DNA from: Melampsora larici-populina 98AG31 | Taxonomy: Eukaryota > Basidiomycota > Pucciniomycetes > Pucciniales > Melampsoraceae | DNA: 64,000 bases | Assembly: GCF_000204055.1 (NCBI RefSeq) | Contig: NW_006768832.1 | Location: 33,196 to 97,195 of the forward strand | Direction: 5' to 3' | Shown here: positions 12,551 through 25,300 of the stretch, piece after piece | Layout: each line of letters opens with the position of its first letter | Position numbering within the stretch: position 1 is the stretch's first letter | The notes under the pieces: generated by a model | The model's database searches: none | Told to the model about the DNA's origin: nothing | What the model saw: only the letters and a program-made list of their open reading frames with translations | Position numbers and translations under genes: made by a program

Positions 12551-12833
12551 AATCTGGTTTGCCCTAGGTTTGCCATAGGTTTTCTAGCAAAGCTCAAGTT
12601 GCCCTCAAGTGGTGCACTATATATGTAACTACAGTACCACATATGTAGTGAGCTCATGGTGAAAGAAACCCCACAAGAAGTTGTAATAGACATCATTTGC
12701 AGTAGATCTATGTAGATGGTTAGTGTGATGCATGAAAGCAAAAGCACATTAAAGTGAAAAATGAATAAATAAAACAAAAGGGCAGCTTGAGGGAAGCTAG
12801 CAAACACATAGCAAACCCATGGTAAACAAGATT
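12551..12833. mobile_element. Short inverted-repeat element (MITE-like)
   Basis: The segment begins AATCTGGTTTGCC, and its right end read backwards begins AATCTTGTTTACC. The terminal inverted repeats are about 54 bp and roughly three-quarters identical, ending at CTCAAG(T/C)TGCCC. There is no coding capacity. The centre contains the palindrome-rich CCACATATGTAGT. No convincing target-site duplication is visible. Confidence 0.6.
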
Positions 12834-14404
12834 CACACTTGAAGCTGCAGACTCAGTCATAACAACTTTGCCCAATCAGGGTTCACACTTGATAATTCCC
12901 ATGGCGTCAGAAGGGATGTGTACAAGCAGTTCCAATCACAGAACTATCACCGCAAACAAAATAAGAGGGGACACACATCCTAAAAGTTCCAAGGACATGC
13001 TGTGGGATGTGTCAGGAGCGGTCCTACGTCACAGGATCAATTGATCTCATGATTTCTCTAAGAGCTCTTTGATTAGTTCCAACTTCAGATTACAAACTTT
13101 ATCACAGACAAAAAAGGTAAGATCAATCACTTTAGACCATTAACCAACTCTCATCTTGGATTCTAATCTTGTTTGATTTTCTTGAATTGTTTTTTCTTTT
13201 TGAATTCATTTATGTTTGATCTTATTTTCAGGTTTTAAGTAACATGAACACATGAAAACCAAAGAAACAATTCTTGAAGGAATCAAGTTTCAAGATAATC
13301 AATTTATTTGAGGTATTTAAGTTAACTTACATTTTTTCAACAGGTTTAAAGATGTCAAAATTTGAATCTGATTCAGAAAGCCAATTCAATTCATTTAAAG
13401 TTGAACTGAATGTTATGATCTCACAACACCTATTACATATGGTGAAAGGTGTATTAAAACATGTCACAGATAGACAAAGAGACTTTAGCTTTACACATTG
13501 TAGTTCCTATTGCCTTCTTCTTCATCCAACAACCTACATTGTGAACCCAGACCACCAACCCTCCATCCCCGTCCCAGAACCCCAGATACAACCTTAACAC
13601 TGACAGGGCGAAGCTGGTGAAGTGGTTTCTAATACAAAAAGGTGTGTTGGTGACCAAACATGTTTCTTGTTGGTTCAACTTCTGGTCACCAAATTTTTGA
13701 AAATGTGCCAGGGACCAACACCCAGACCTGGGCATGACGGCTATGGCCAGCAGTACGGTATGGTATGGCCCTTGATCACTGTATTGCAACTGCCCATTGG
13801 GCATTACAGTCCTGGTGTACCAAAATGTGTGGTAGGGAAATACGGTTATGCTCCAGATTACAATTACAGGTGTATTACTTTGCAGTTGCCGCAACAAAAC
13901 CTGCAGTCACTATGGTTGACTACAGAATTACTACAGAATTCCCCCTGACATAAACAACCTGCTGTGTCAACAAATCTTTCCCTTCGGCTGCTGATGTTGC
14001 ATCCCCTGGTAAATGCTTGATACTTCCCAACACAATCACAAGGAAAGTAGGATGTAGGGAATGGATCAAGAAAGGCATTGTACCCACAAATAAATTTGAA
14101 GAGGGTGTGAAGTACAACTTGAAAGAGTATGAGGAACAAGAGAGCAAGGGTAAGAAGATGAAAAAAAAGTGGTGGTATTATCATATCAAACCCCTGTGTT
14201 TGAGAGATTTGATTTGTTTTCTTGTGTCTCTCATTAAGTTTTGATTATTTTTTAATCAAGTTTTTTTTGCTTGTCTCTTGTTAAGCATTTTTATCAATTG
14301 TCCTGTTCCTCATTAAAAGTCTTATTTTGTCTTATTTCTTGTCTCTTTTTAACAATATTTTTTTATATTTCAAGTAACATGATGACCGTAAACTGAGTTT
14401 CAAA
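12834..14404. other. Non-coding stretch
   Basis: Short overlapping open frames occur on both strands around 13270-14240 but none has consistent splice structure or recognisable domains. The composition is AT-rich. I see no supported gene. Confidence 0.35.
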
Positions 14405-14535
14405 TGGTCATTGCAATACAATATATTACGGTCCCATTGTACCATAACCTGCTTTTGGCTAGAATAAGATCTGCTGTAACAATATGTCCATGTTATGGTA
14501 CATTACAATGAGGTCTGAGTATTGCAGGGACCACC
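14405..14535. repeat. Imperfect inverted repeat (fold-back)
   Basis: The left arm contains GGTCATTGCAATAC..CATTGTACCATAAC and the right arm reads backwards GGTCCCTGCAATAC..CATTGTAATGTACCATAAC. The arms are about 45 bp with a 40-bp spacer. It looks like a small MITE or its remnant. Confidence 0.5.
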
Positions 14536-14735
14536 AAGGGCCAAGGATGTTTGCCCCCTGGTGTAGTAGGACACAATCAATTTGTGAGAAGAATGATGAC
14601 ATCATGTCTCATACCTGACACATAGTCACACAATCAGCAGATGGAGAAATGTGAAAGAAAAAACAAACTCAAAAAAATCACTGGGACGAAAATTCTATCC
14701 TATTCAGAATCTCTGTCACTCAAGCCAGAGGTTGC

Positions 14736-14800
14736 ACCAAGTGAATCAGAGTCACAGAGAACTGCAGCTGTGTGTGCACTCTGTGACTCTGAGTGAGAGC
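14736..14800. repeat. 13-bp perfect inverted repeat
   Basis: CAGAGTCACAGAG is followed about 20 bases later by its exact reverse complement CTCTGTGACTCTG. It could form a hairpin. No gene or terminator role is apparent. Confidence 0.55.
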
Positions 14801-15469
14801 TGTGACCCAACCTTCAAAGTTCAGGGCGGCCACAGGGCCACATCCGGCCTTGGGTAGACCCATTAAAGGAATCCAAAAATCACTCGGGGCCAAGTAGGGC
14901 GCACCTTGAATGCTTTATAGGTGCAAAAATGTGCTAAAATTGCCATCATTTTGACCTATGTTGCCATTATACGTGTATCAGAGTCCATTTAGAGGCTATG
15001 TGAGCATACTTGCACATAAAAAAGAGCTATACGGAGCCTATGTTGAAAGAAAAAATCAAGAAAAAAGATGATCAAGCAAAACAAATCACGGGCACCCAGG
15101 CAGTCTGGGCCGCCCTGGGCCGCTGGCGTGCCCGCAGGGCATTCATTCATACAGCTTCCATTCCCATTCCCATTCCCGTGTTCCTCCGACTCCTGCTTCT
15201 TCGAGCGTGGAGTTTTTTGGATGCACAAATACTTTTCTCACGGTATGCATAAGGTGACTCATGGCGGCGTCAGTCCAACAAAGAGCTATCCATTAGAGTT
15301 TAGATATGAAATTCCCTTCAGCTCTCCGGGGTCCAACTTAAAGTCATCCGAACTTTCACCTTATAACACCACCCTTCATTGCCCCAATAGTCACAAACCA
15401 TCCCTCTCTGAATCACCAGTTGCAAGTATCTGAGGAATTCCTTTGAAGAACCTGTTAAAATCCTTCACC

Positions 15470-16475
15470 ATGTCTGCTTGGTGGTTCGCAATCTTTTTAA
15501 CAACTTTCAGTGCTGTCACGTTGGCTTCGGCTCAAGACACCAAGACCCCTGAGTCAATGAAGTGCACTATGTACGCTAAAGCCAACACCAATAACGCTCG
15601 TAAGTTAGATACTTTCTGTCCATTCTTGGAGATCACGACAATGAGGGTTAACTGATCATTTGGCAACAAATCAACAGAGTGCAATGAACGCTACACCTGC
15701 ACGGGCGGATGTGAAGGTCCATTCGTTGGTATGCAAATTTCACGTCATACTTTTCAAATCATAGGCTTTGGCGTTAACTGTTGGGTGATTCAGTTGGTCC
15801 ATCTTGTCTTTTGATAACCAACGCTACCGACTTTATGGGGAAGCCCAATTCCGCTAGCGATCCACCGAACAACCCAGTATCGAATGTGAAATGTACCGTA
15901 GGGTTTGGGAGAAACAGTGCGGCAGCGAGACGTAAGCACCTCGGTTTTCAATCTTCGTGATAAACATCATGAGTGTTGCGCTCATCAAGTCTGATTGTTG
16001 CCCAATACCCATCCAAAGTATGCATCACTGAAACCGCAACATACAGCTGCACTGGGACGACAGCGCCCGATTCCCATGCGAGTAAGCTATGAGTCTGACC
16101 TGCTTGCGTATAAGATACAAATGATGATCAGCCTTTGTAAAGCCAGCTGGTGCAAAATGTGCTGACATACTCTTCCTCTCAGTGTGTCAAGGTTGCACCG
16201 TGGGCACCGCAGGAAGCTCGGGAGGAGGTGCACAAACCACGACCCCAACATCAACCACTGCATCACAGGGAAACACAGGTACTGGCAACACAAACAACCT
16301 GACCTCCACGTCAAACACCACATCAGGAACTCCATCGACTGCCAGCTATACCACTTCGAATACGAATATTACCCCCACCACCCCTCCCAGGACTTTGGCT
16401 GGTAAGGCCAGACAGGTTAATGTACATCAGAGTCTTGCTTTGGTCGCTATGGGTTTCCTTGTGGTCCTTGTTTAG
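15470..16475 (+). CDS. Secreted Cys-rich, Thr/Ser-rich GPI-type protein
   Basis: Five exons (15470-15599, 15678-15728, 15794-15931, 16019-16081, 16183-16475) close in phase to 224 residues. The ATG at 15470 begins a signal peptide, MSAWWFAIFLTTFSAVTLAS, probably cut before QDTKTPES. The mature N-terminal half has about nine cysteines in short motifs (MKCTM, QCNERYTCTGGCEG, PSCLL, VKCTVG, LCITETATYSCTG, MCQGCTVG). It is followed by a Thr/Ser/Asn-rich stalk (about residues 135-195) and a hydrophobic tail ending ALVAMGFLVVLV, typical of a GPI-attachment signal. The product is therefore predicted to sit at the cell surface. Such proteins are common in rust secretomes, but no named family was recognised. 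Introns two to four share phase 1, so these exons are symmetric modules. Confidence 0.82.
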
Positions 16476-17164
16476 CTTTTGACCTCTGCGCATCCAAGTC
16501 TTTTTGGCATAGATCATCATTAGTGTCAAATTTAGTAACTCAGATCCTTCATTTTCTTTTCTATGTTCAGTAAATCTAATGCTACATATGTGTTCGCCTT
16601 TAACCAAAAGTCAATGTTGATGAAGTCAAACGCGATCATATCTCTAGTCTTTGAATCGCCTCTCGCAACCTTCAAGTCCTTTTTAGCTGGCAGACCATAT
16701 GCCATTTGTCGGATTTATGAATCCAGACTCTCCAGAGGGTGATTCGTTCCCAGTGTCTGGAATTTACCCAAATTAGCCGGCATCGATTTCTCATCGAATT
16801 ATGTCCCGAGTTATTTGTCTGATGACGCTCGCAGCCTACTCATATGGGTTGTCCTTGACGTGGCTTGGTGAATTGTCAGAGCTAGCTAGCGCTAGGGTCA
16901 TCAGGATGATTCGATAAAGCTTAGCGTTCGGCCGCCTCTTAAATCTACGCGGATAATTCGTTTCAGGTTTAATCCATGGGCTAAACGAAGGCTGAGCCTT
17001 CTTGCAAGTTTCCACGAAGCTTAGTGGATGCCGGTATTCTATGCGCGTCAGCTTGACCTTTTTCAAAACTCGTTGCCCAAGCACACTTTGTCGTTTTCTT
17101 CCACCACGGCAGGTTTCTCTAGCAGACCCACATCTTCAACAGGTCCTCTTCCAACTTGAGCGAT
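16476..17164. promoter_or_regulatory. Upstream region of secreted paralogue A
   Basis: This 0.7-kb interval shares blocks with the region in front of paralogue B (about 22060-22365). CTTGGTGAATTGTCAG occurs at about 16863 and 22069. CAAGTTTCCAC(G/A)AAGCTT occurs at about 17005 and 22217. An ACTTGAGC(G/A)ATATGGCT block spans each start codon. The shared blocks show that the duplication included the promoter and may mark conserved regulatory sites; no specific factor can be named. Confidence 0.5.
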
Positions 17165-20100
17165 ATGGCTCCTCAATTTCTCACATGGAGCATTCCATCT
17201 CTTGCATCGCACTGCGCAGTCTTCTTCCTATACATGAGGATCCACATGGCGCAAGCTGGACCGATGCAGGAAGGCTTTCATATCTCGACCGGTCTAGTTA
17301 ACGACTTGGATCACACGAGCGGATCTCAACTCCCCGCGATGTCACACACTGTACTCCTTCCTGACGGAAATTACGTTCAAGTGCGTCAGACTCATACAGT
17401 GTTACCACCGCCTGCAGGTTTCGTGGAATTCCCAACATCCGTGACCCTACCGTACTTTTGGGATCAACGAGATGCTGCAAAATGGGGGCAAGCGCTTCAA
17501 GAGAACGCGGACAGCGGCCTAACCCCATCGAACTGGATACCACATGTCCATCCTCAGTACAATTTACCTCACGTGCCCGTGGTACCTCCCTACCAAGTCC
17601 CCGGGCCAATTTCTCAACACGGATCATACCCCTTGGCTCCAAACATCCATGCATTTTCTGATCCTGTGTAAGTCATTTGTAGAGGGGTTCATCATAGATT
17701 GATAAACGTCCTCATGGATTCCTTGTTTTGGAAATGTCAATCCCAATAATTTCGAACAGAAGACAGCAAGTGAGACCCACAAAGAAACAATGGAGGACTT
17801 CTCAGAGCGGAAGGAAGCCGAAAAATGCAGATCTCAAGCCTCAAACGTCAGGATGAACGCTTCTCTTGATGGTAAACAGATTGTTTTACTAACGATGATA
17901 TTTGCTACCCAACAGAAATCTTGAAGACGCCAGGCATCATTCTCAAGAAGACTTGAAGGGAAAAGGTGTCTCAAGTGAGATCAATTTGGACGAGACATCA
18001 AGACCAATGGGCTTTGAACAGAAAAGCACTGCGGGGCAAGCTGACCAGTCGAAAAAAATGATGAGACCTAAGTAAGGCCCCAGATGCATGGTTATCTACC
18101 AATCAGCAACCTTCTAGCATAGAGCTTACTTTTTTAACGCGGGGATGGCAGTCTTTCACAGCTAGAAGCTTGGCCTTTTAACCGCGGTATTAATCATCCA
18201 AGTCGTAAACCTCCCCATGCTTTGGACGCAGATTCCGCGTGAGTGTTTTCTTGATCTGCGCCTTTCAGAAGGTCAAGCTGATTGATAGATGTCTTATTCA
18301 GTAGCTTTCAGCCATCAACAGCTCCATCTCAGATGCGTGGCACTGTTGATGCCATTCCGTCTTCTTCCCTTGATCAAGTCTTGGTGCACAACAGTGCTTC
18401 AGTTTCACAAGTTGAGGAAGCAGGTCCCAAGAAAAATCTAGAGCTGGCTTTTGGTAACAGAGGGGAAAGTGTCAAGGTTCAGGGAACCAAGGAATCACAA
18501 GAATTACCGAGTACATCAATGCCAACAGCAAAGCAGGATACGCTGGTACCGTAGGTGGAGTCTTTCGTGATCTCGACTCCTTGCGAGCCGCGTCTCATAA
18601 TTGACGGTTTTTTCCTCTGTCTCAGGTCAGGCTCTCAAGTTTCAGACAAAAAAAACTTGCCAAACCAAGAAGTATCAAAATCATCTTCATCGGAATCTTC
18701 AAATCCTTTACACGAACAGTCAAGAGAGCAAGAATGGGAAGTGTACCACAAGAAAAATAAAAAACCTGGAAAATATCCACCGTTGAAAGGCACCTCCAAA
18801 TTGGATGGAATTGGACATCAACCTTTGAGCTATAGACCGGAACACATTCAACTAGACAAAGGCAAAGAGACAAAGGACGCAAATTTGGAACATCCACAAG
18901 AAGGAGAACACAAGGTATTGAAATACATATTTCTAGTTATGAGCTCTCAATCTCGTGAAATTCAAAAAGTCACCGACTTATTAAAATTTTTCCTGGCTGA
19001 AAACGGAATATTAAGGTTGAAGAAGAGAACCCTGAGGCAAAGATGGTGTCCGGATCTCAGTCAAATCTAGATAATGAAACACCAGCTGCGGGCATGAGTG
19101 GCGAGCAGAAGAAAAACAACAGAAAGAATAGAAAGAATAGAAAGAAAGGTTTGAAACAATCTGGTAAGTCTAGAATACTGAAAAGCTCTCAAATACATCC
19201 AATGCGTGATCAAAGATTAATCTTATTTTGATCTTTTCAAGAGGCTGAGCCGTTGGATGGTGAAGACCTTTTGAGCGCTGCGGCCTATTTGGACCCCAAG
19301 ACCAAATCGATGATTGAGAAAAGCATATGGTACATGGGTGAATGCAACTTCCGCTCTCATCTATCACTCTTCAAACGTCCCAATTGCTCATCTTGACCGT
19401 CAAATTCCTTGCATGCATTTTCTGGGACTGCAGTCAAAGGCGACAATCCAAAACCCTTATTAGATGTAGGGCTCGACCTTCCGATTTACAATAAAATATT
19501 CACGCTAGACGCGAAACAAAATGACGAACGATTGAATTTGGTAGACCAAATTGTTGATCAACAACTGGATCAACTATCAGCGAAAGTTTCACTGCAAGAA
19601 GCAAGTCGTAGATTTTTCGCTATTCAAATGCAATTTTTTGAAGAAAATCGACTTAGGAATTGGCAGACCCAGAAAGAACGTGTGGGTGAAGCTGTAAAAG
19701 AGATCATGGAAATGTTGAAAGGAGATGAGATGTGGCCAGCGTTCTATGATGCGACACTGGATGAGTGGAGATTGGTGGAGAGGAAGATCTCTGAGCTCAA
19801 TGATGATTCGCAACGTCAACTGGAATCGGTGATGCCCCATGTTTTACGAGCCAGGCGACTTGCGACTATTTACGCTTCCGGCCAGGCCAAGAAGAATGGA
19901 CACCAAATGATGTATAGCGAAAAAGAATTAGAAGCTTGGATGAGACAAGGGGTATCTGCTCCTCTTTTAATACGAGTGGGGGATTTACTCGAGCTAACTT
20001 CTCCAAAAGCAAACTGGAGGGATATACCAGACGAAGAGATGGGGTCGAAAGCCAGTGACTTTTTCAACTGCTTGAATGGAGAGATAGCTCTTGGTCATCG

Positions 20101-20584
20101 ACTGATCTATAAAGAACCTATACATTGGTACCTCTCAGGAGCTAGAATGTTAATTCTTCAAGATCCAAAGTTTGCGGGCACATTCAATTCTCGGTTGGAG
20201 AAGTTGATTAAATTTGGAGAAAATCGTGTGACGCTGTATGATAAACCACTCGAGACCCAAGGCAAAAAATCGGGGACGTCAGTGGATCTGAAGAAGAACG
20301 CGGGTATCTCTCAGCGAGAAGACCAGAGCTTCACATTCTCTGAACACATGATTAGTACTCACTTTGGTATCCCATCGAACAAATTACTCGAATTCACAAC
20401 GATCGTAAGATTCAAAAATGCGGTATCGAAAGTTTCAGGCAACAGGTCGGGAGATATAACCAGTCAATTCAAAGCCGGAATCACTTGGCCTAAGGGTAAA
20501 TTGGTTACAAGAGATATACAAGCACTCAAACCCCAATTTCATGCCTTCTTCCACTTTTTGGGAATTCCTTTTAATGACAATTGA
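17165..20584 (+). CDS. Secreted nine-exon orphan protein, paralogue A
   Basis: Exons are 17165-17667, 17760-17846, 17916-18071, 18152-18238, 18302-18550, 18626-18914, 19016-19163, 19242-19337 and 19434-20584, encoding 921 residues. A hydrophobic N-terminus ending near AQAGPMQ reads as a signal peptide. Landmarks shared with paralogue B are LPYFW, SNWIP.VHPQY, EWEVYHKKNKKPGK (about residue 400) and a Lys/Arg-Asn-rich run NRKNRKNRKKG (about residue 495) that could act as a nuclear localisation signal. A helical C-terminal domain (about residues 550-900) includes ASRRFFAIQ, RQGVSAPLLIRVGDLL, DFFNCLNGEI, HWYLSGARMLILQDPKF and a tail ending FFHFLGIPF. I know no function; the pattern fits a lineage-specific rust secreted or effector-candidate family. 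Intron 6 has lost the acceptor used in B and apparently uses one 9 nt downstream. Confidence 0.88.
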
Positions 20585-22059
20585 ATTTTCCAATTTTTAT
20601 CACGGTGGTGATATTTTCTGCTTCTAAGCAGTTTTCCGTGGTTGTGCTTTGCTGTAGATATCTTTCCACATTACATAGTGAACTTTAGCAGATGATTCCT
20701 TGAGTTTTACAACCTGTTTGTAGATAAGAAGTGTCCCACAAGAACGCAATAACACAGAATTAATAAGCTGGGACCAATTTGAACCATATTTCTCAATATC
20801 CTTGGGAGAAAATTACCAAAAAAGGTTAGCAAAGCCCACGATGATATTGAGAATTGGATCAGTTTGAGGACATGGGCTATAAATGGTTGTCATTCATATA
20901 CATATACTATGTATGTTGCTTCATAATTTGCAGTCAAATCCAATCTCAAAGCTTGTGGCCTAAATTGCCTGCAAAACTTGAGCTAACTGGCGGCAAATCT
21001 GGGTCACAAATTATGGACTTGACTGTCCAGGAATGCACTGCTAAGTGACATAACCCCTTTCCCGGTGGATTTTTCAAAAGTTGCCTAAATAAACGCCATC
21101 ATTTGACATAGCAAGCATCATGGTTTGGTCTCAATATGTAGATGCGATGGCCTTCTCAAGAGCTGATCATAAAAATTACAGCCTCAAACAGTGTTGAACT
21201 TGAATTCAAAGGATTTTGTACAATCTCAAGAGAATTTTCTCAGTTCTTACACCCCGCGCAGCTCATATGGTGGGTGTAAGATATCAAATTAGACAAGCTC
21301 ACAGCCTAACGGTGGTCGTATATAGAGCTTTGTATCACTAATAAGGAGTGAAACTTGCAAGTACTTCTGATAAAAATAATATTTGAATTTTTCTTCTTGA
21401 TTGTTGAGTCAAATAGATCACCATGGTACACCACCGGCCCTTTTGGATGGTGACAATTTCAATCACAAAAGTCAAAGACAATGAAAGTGTAGATAGATTT
21501 ACCGGTGAAACTAAGTTCTTTGTTGACCACGTTTTGAGAGGCGTGATGACCCTCAACTTCCAGCGTTGGCCAGAGTCATTTGATTTCGAGCCATTGTTCA
21601 TGCAGAGCGGTTCCCGATGAGGTTGCCTCTGTCCTCGGTGTGAAACTTCTGTGTATAGGATAAATAACAACGAAGTGATGCTCCAATTGAGACATGTCAC
21701 CTATCTGAAGTTGCTTCAACTATTTAACAAATTCCTGAGTACAATTTTTCGTCTTCATATCACAACTCTTCCCTTAATCGACCACTTTCATAAGTCCAAG
21801 GATCGCGATAATCAAAATCTCGATGCTCTTCGATCAAGTACTGCATGTGTTGAAACTTCAAACAGGATTTGATTCTATCTGTTCAATTTCGAGCTCAATC
21901 ATCCCGGGGTAGTTCGTCAGATCGCCATAGGAGCCTCTCCGTCCTTTTCACTGTGGCATACACCATGCTTCGATTTGTCAGATCATTTCAAGTTTCTTGA
22001 ATATCACTACACACGCCGTTTGATGATGCGCTTAAACTGTTATATAATATAAGCGCTTG
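20585..22059. other. Spacer between the two paralogues
   Basis: No gene with splice support was found. A 65-codon plus-strand frame at 21423-21620 starts with ATG but resembles nothing known. This is the non-duplicated or diverged spacer of the tandem gene pair. Confidence 0.4.
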
Positions 22060-22365
22060 TTTTGAAAAGACTTGGTGAATTGTCAGGCCTATAACTAGAG
22101 CTACGTTTTTAATCCTGAGCCAAACAACCTTCGCACTCATCAGTTTCTTAAAGCAATACAAACAAGTGGTTTCAGAGTTTCGCGTTGATCTAAACAAAAG
22201 GGTGATGCTTCTTACAAGTTTCCACAAAGCTTTGCGGACGGCGCTCCATAAGCTTCATCGTTTATGTACAATGTATAGGCCTCTGTTCAGCTTGCTGATC
22301 ACTTTGCATCCGGCCAGGACGTTTCCTCCAGAATACTCGACACATCTTCGATGTACTTGAGCAAT
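22060..22365. promoter_or_regulatory. Upstream region of secreted paralogue B
   Basis: It contains the same blocks as the region before paralogue A: CTTGGTGAATTGTCAG, CAAGTTTCCACAAAGCTT and ACTTGAGCAATATGGCT at the start codon. An extra in-frame ATG at 22351 would add five residues; the downstream ATG at 22366 is the conserved one. Confidence 0.5.
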
Positions 22366-25300
22366 ATGGCTTCTCAATCGCTTTCATGGGCTGTTTTCCC
22401 TCTTGCGTTCTACTCCACACTCATCTCATGCGTGCTGATCTGCATGGTGCAAGCTGGACCAATGCAAGACGGCTTTCATATGTCAGCCGGTCTCGCCCAC
22501 GACCTGGGTCACGATACCGGCGCCGAACACTCCGCGGTCTCATATACTGAATATCATCCGAGCGGAAACTATTTTCAAGTGACCAAGACACGGCTACCAA
22601 CACCAGCAGGTTTCTTACACTACCCTATAACCTTACCGTACTTCTGGGAAGCTAGAGATGCTCAAGTATGGGGGTCAGCATTTCAAAAGAACGCGGAAAG
22701 CGGCTTGTCTCCATCAAATTGGATACCTCCTGTCCATCCTCAATACGATTCTACTCCCTATCCAGTCTCCGCAGCACAACCTCAACATGGACCATACCCT
22801 GTGGCTCAAAACATGCAGCCGTTTTTTGATCCTGCGTGAGTCGTCTGTAGGCCTGAATTTTCAAACATTGATGAATTTCCTCATGGAACCCTTATCTCTG
22901 AATGGCCAAACCCGATCTTCTCGAGTAGAATCCAGCAAGTGGGCCCCATAAAGCAGCAGTTGGGAGCTACTTGGAATCAACGGAAGCTACCAGAAGCAAA
23001 TTTCAACCCTCAAATGTCAGTAGAGATAAAATTCTCAATGAGAAGGAGGTTGTTTTACTTATGATTGCACTTGCTGTACTACAGAAATCAGGGGTCTACT
23101 AAGCACCCTGTCGAAAAAGACTCCAAAGGAAAAGCTGCTTCAAGTGACAGCACTGTGGATGGTGCGTCAAGTTCAATGGGCGCTAACCAGCCAAGCACTG
23201 TAGGGCCAGCTAACCGGGTGGAGAAAACGATTAGACCTAAGTGAGGATGAGACGAACACTTGTTTATCAATCACCAACAATTTGCTTCTCTAATGTGATT
23301 TCATCTTACGACGCGGGGATGACAGTCTGTCGGAGTTGGAAGCCTGGCCTTTCAGGGGCGGTGACACTCGACAAAGTACTAAACCTTCCAAAGCTTTGAA
23401 CCCGGATTCCGCGTGGGTGATTTTCGCACACTATGTGTTTATGAGGAGTCAGAGCTGATTAGTGAGGTGAAATCTAGTATTTTTCGACCATCAGATTCAC
23501 CTCCAACGCCAAAGGATATACAGGTGATTCCATCTTTTCCCTTGCGACCGGCCTCAGAGCACAGCATTGCTCCATTTTCCCTGAAAGAAAGCAGCAATGC
23601 ACAGCAAATCAAGACCTTCAAAGAGATTTCGGGTGAATCACCAGCACCCGAAAGTCGCGATAAGCTTGTAGTGTATGTTCATTCTCTTTTACCAAAATCC
23701 CAGACACTTTGCACTCGAGTCCCAACGCTAAAGGGTTTCTCCTGTGTCCTGATCAGCTCAAGCTCTGATGCATCAGAGAATCGAAACCGGCCATCCGAAG
23801 GCGCGTCAACATCGTCTTCATCAGGGAATTCAAATGAAGTTCCGGAAAAAACTAAAGATCAAGAGTGGCAAGTGTATTCGAAGAAAAATAGAAAATTCGG
23901 AAAACCCCTACAGCCAACGCGTGGAAATCCTCCTAAAAGCTCTGGACAAGAAAAACTCCTATTAGACAAAGCCCGACTGACAAAAGCCCAAGATTTCAAG
24001 TCCACCAGAAAAGGGGAACTCGAGGTATTGAATGATGAGACATTCTCATGATATCCTGATCTCGGAGTCGTAATGAAAATCTAATTGTTTCTGAAACTGA
24101 AATTGTTTGCAAACAGAATACTGAGGTGGAAGACGAGGCCCCTGAGGATCAAAATACCCCCATATCTCGATTAGATCTAGATACCGAGGGACAAAATTTC
24201 GGAAAGATTGGAGAATCAAATAAAAAGAATCAGAAGAAAAAGAAAAAGAAAGGCGCAAAATCATCCAGTAAGTCCAATCAATCAAGGAAACTTATTACAC
24301 GCAATCTATCAATGATCAAATTAATTAATCTTGTCTTGATCTCTTCAAAGAGGATGATCAGGTGGATGATGACGTTTTGAAGACCGCAGCATATATAGCC
24401 CCTGATGCCAAATCAAAGATTCGGAAGATAATTTGGGACATGGGTAAATCCAACTATCATCCATAGTCTTGTAGACTTCTCAATCCATCATTCGAACGTC
24501 TACTCATCCCCTTCGCATACGTTTTCTGACGATTTAGTCCAGGGAGACAATCCAAAACCCCTGTTAGCCGTGCATCTGGATCGTCCACGTTATAACGAGA
24601 TCTTTACTCTAGACTCGCAATATGATCATTTGAGAGGAAATGTGATAGATCAACTGATGAGTCAATACCTCGAGGAGCTGATATCAAAAGTCTCATATCA
24701 AGAAGCGAATCGTCGATTTTTCGCTCTACAAAATCAAGTGATCGAAGACAACAGACTCAAGACCTGGCAGCTCCATAGGCATATACTGGATGAACCTATC
24801 AAAGACATTATCAGAATGCTAAAAGTAGATGAGATGTGGCCAGTATTCTATGACGCAAAACCAGATGACTGGAAAGTGGTAGAGGACAAGATATCTAGTC
24901 TCAATCTCAGATCAAAGAATTTACTGGAGTTGGCGATGCCACAGGATGCGCGAGCTAAGCGAATCGCAACGATGTATGCTGCCGGAGAGGCCAATAGACA
25001 CCAAAATCGAATGATGTATAGCGAAGAGGAGTTAAAGGCCTGGGTAAGACAAGGGGTTTCTGCTGCGCTACTGATACGAGTGGGTGATATACTCGACTTG
25101 ACTTCTCCGAAATTAAACTGGGAGAATCTATCTGAAGCACAGCTGGGTTGGAAGGCTAGAGACTTTTTCAACTGTTTGAAAGGGGGAATTGTTGTCGATG
25201 GGCGGGCAATCTATAGAGAACCAGTACATTGGTATACATCTGGTGCTAGAATGTTAATTCTTGAAGACAAGAAATTTCGGGGCACTTTTGAAAATCGTTT

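Noticed and set aside
13274..14240. Overlapping frames of 60-150 codons on both strands
   Set aside because: They overlap each other antisense, lack consistent splicing and match no family; judged non-coding.
21423..21620. 65-codon ATG frame between the secreted paralogues
   Set aside because: Short, no recognisable features, and not duplicated with its neighbours.
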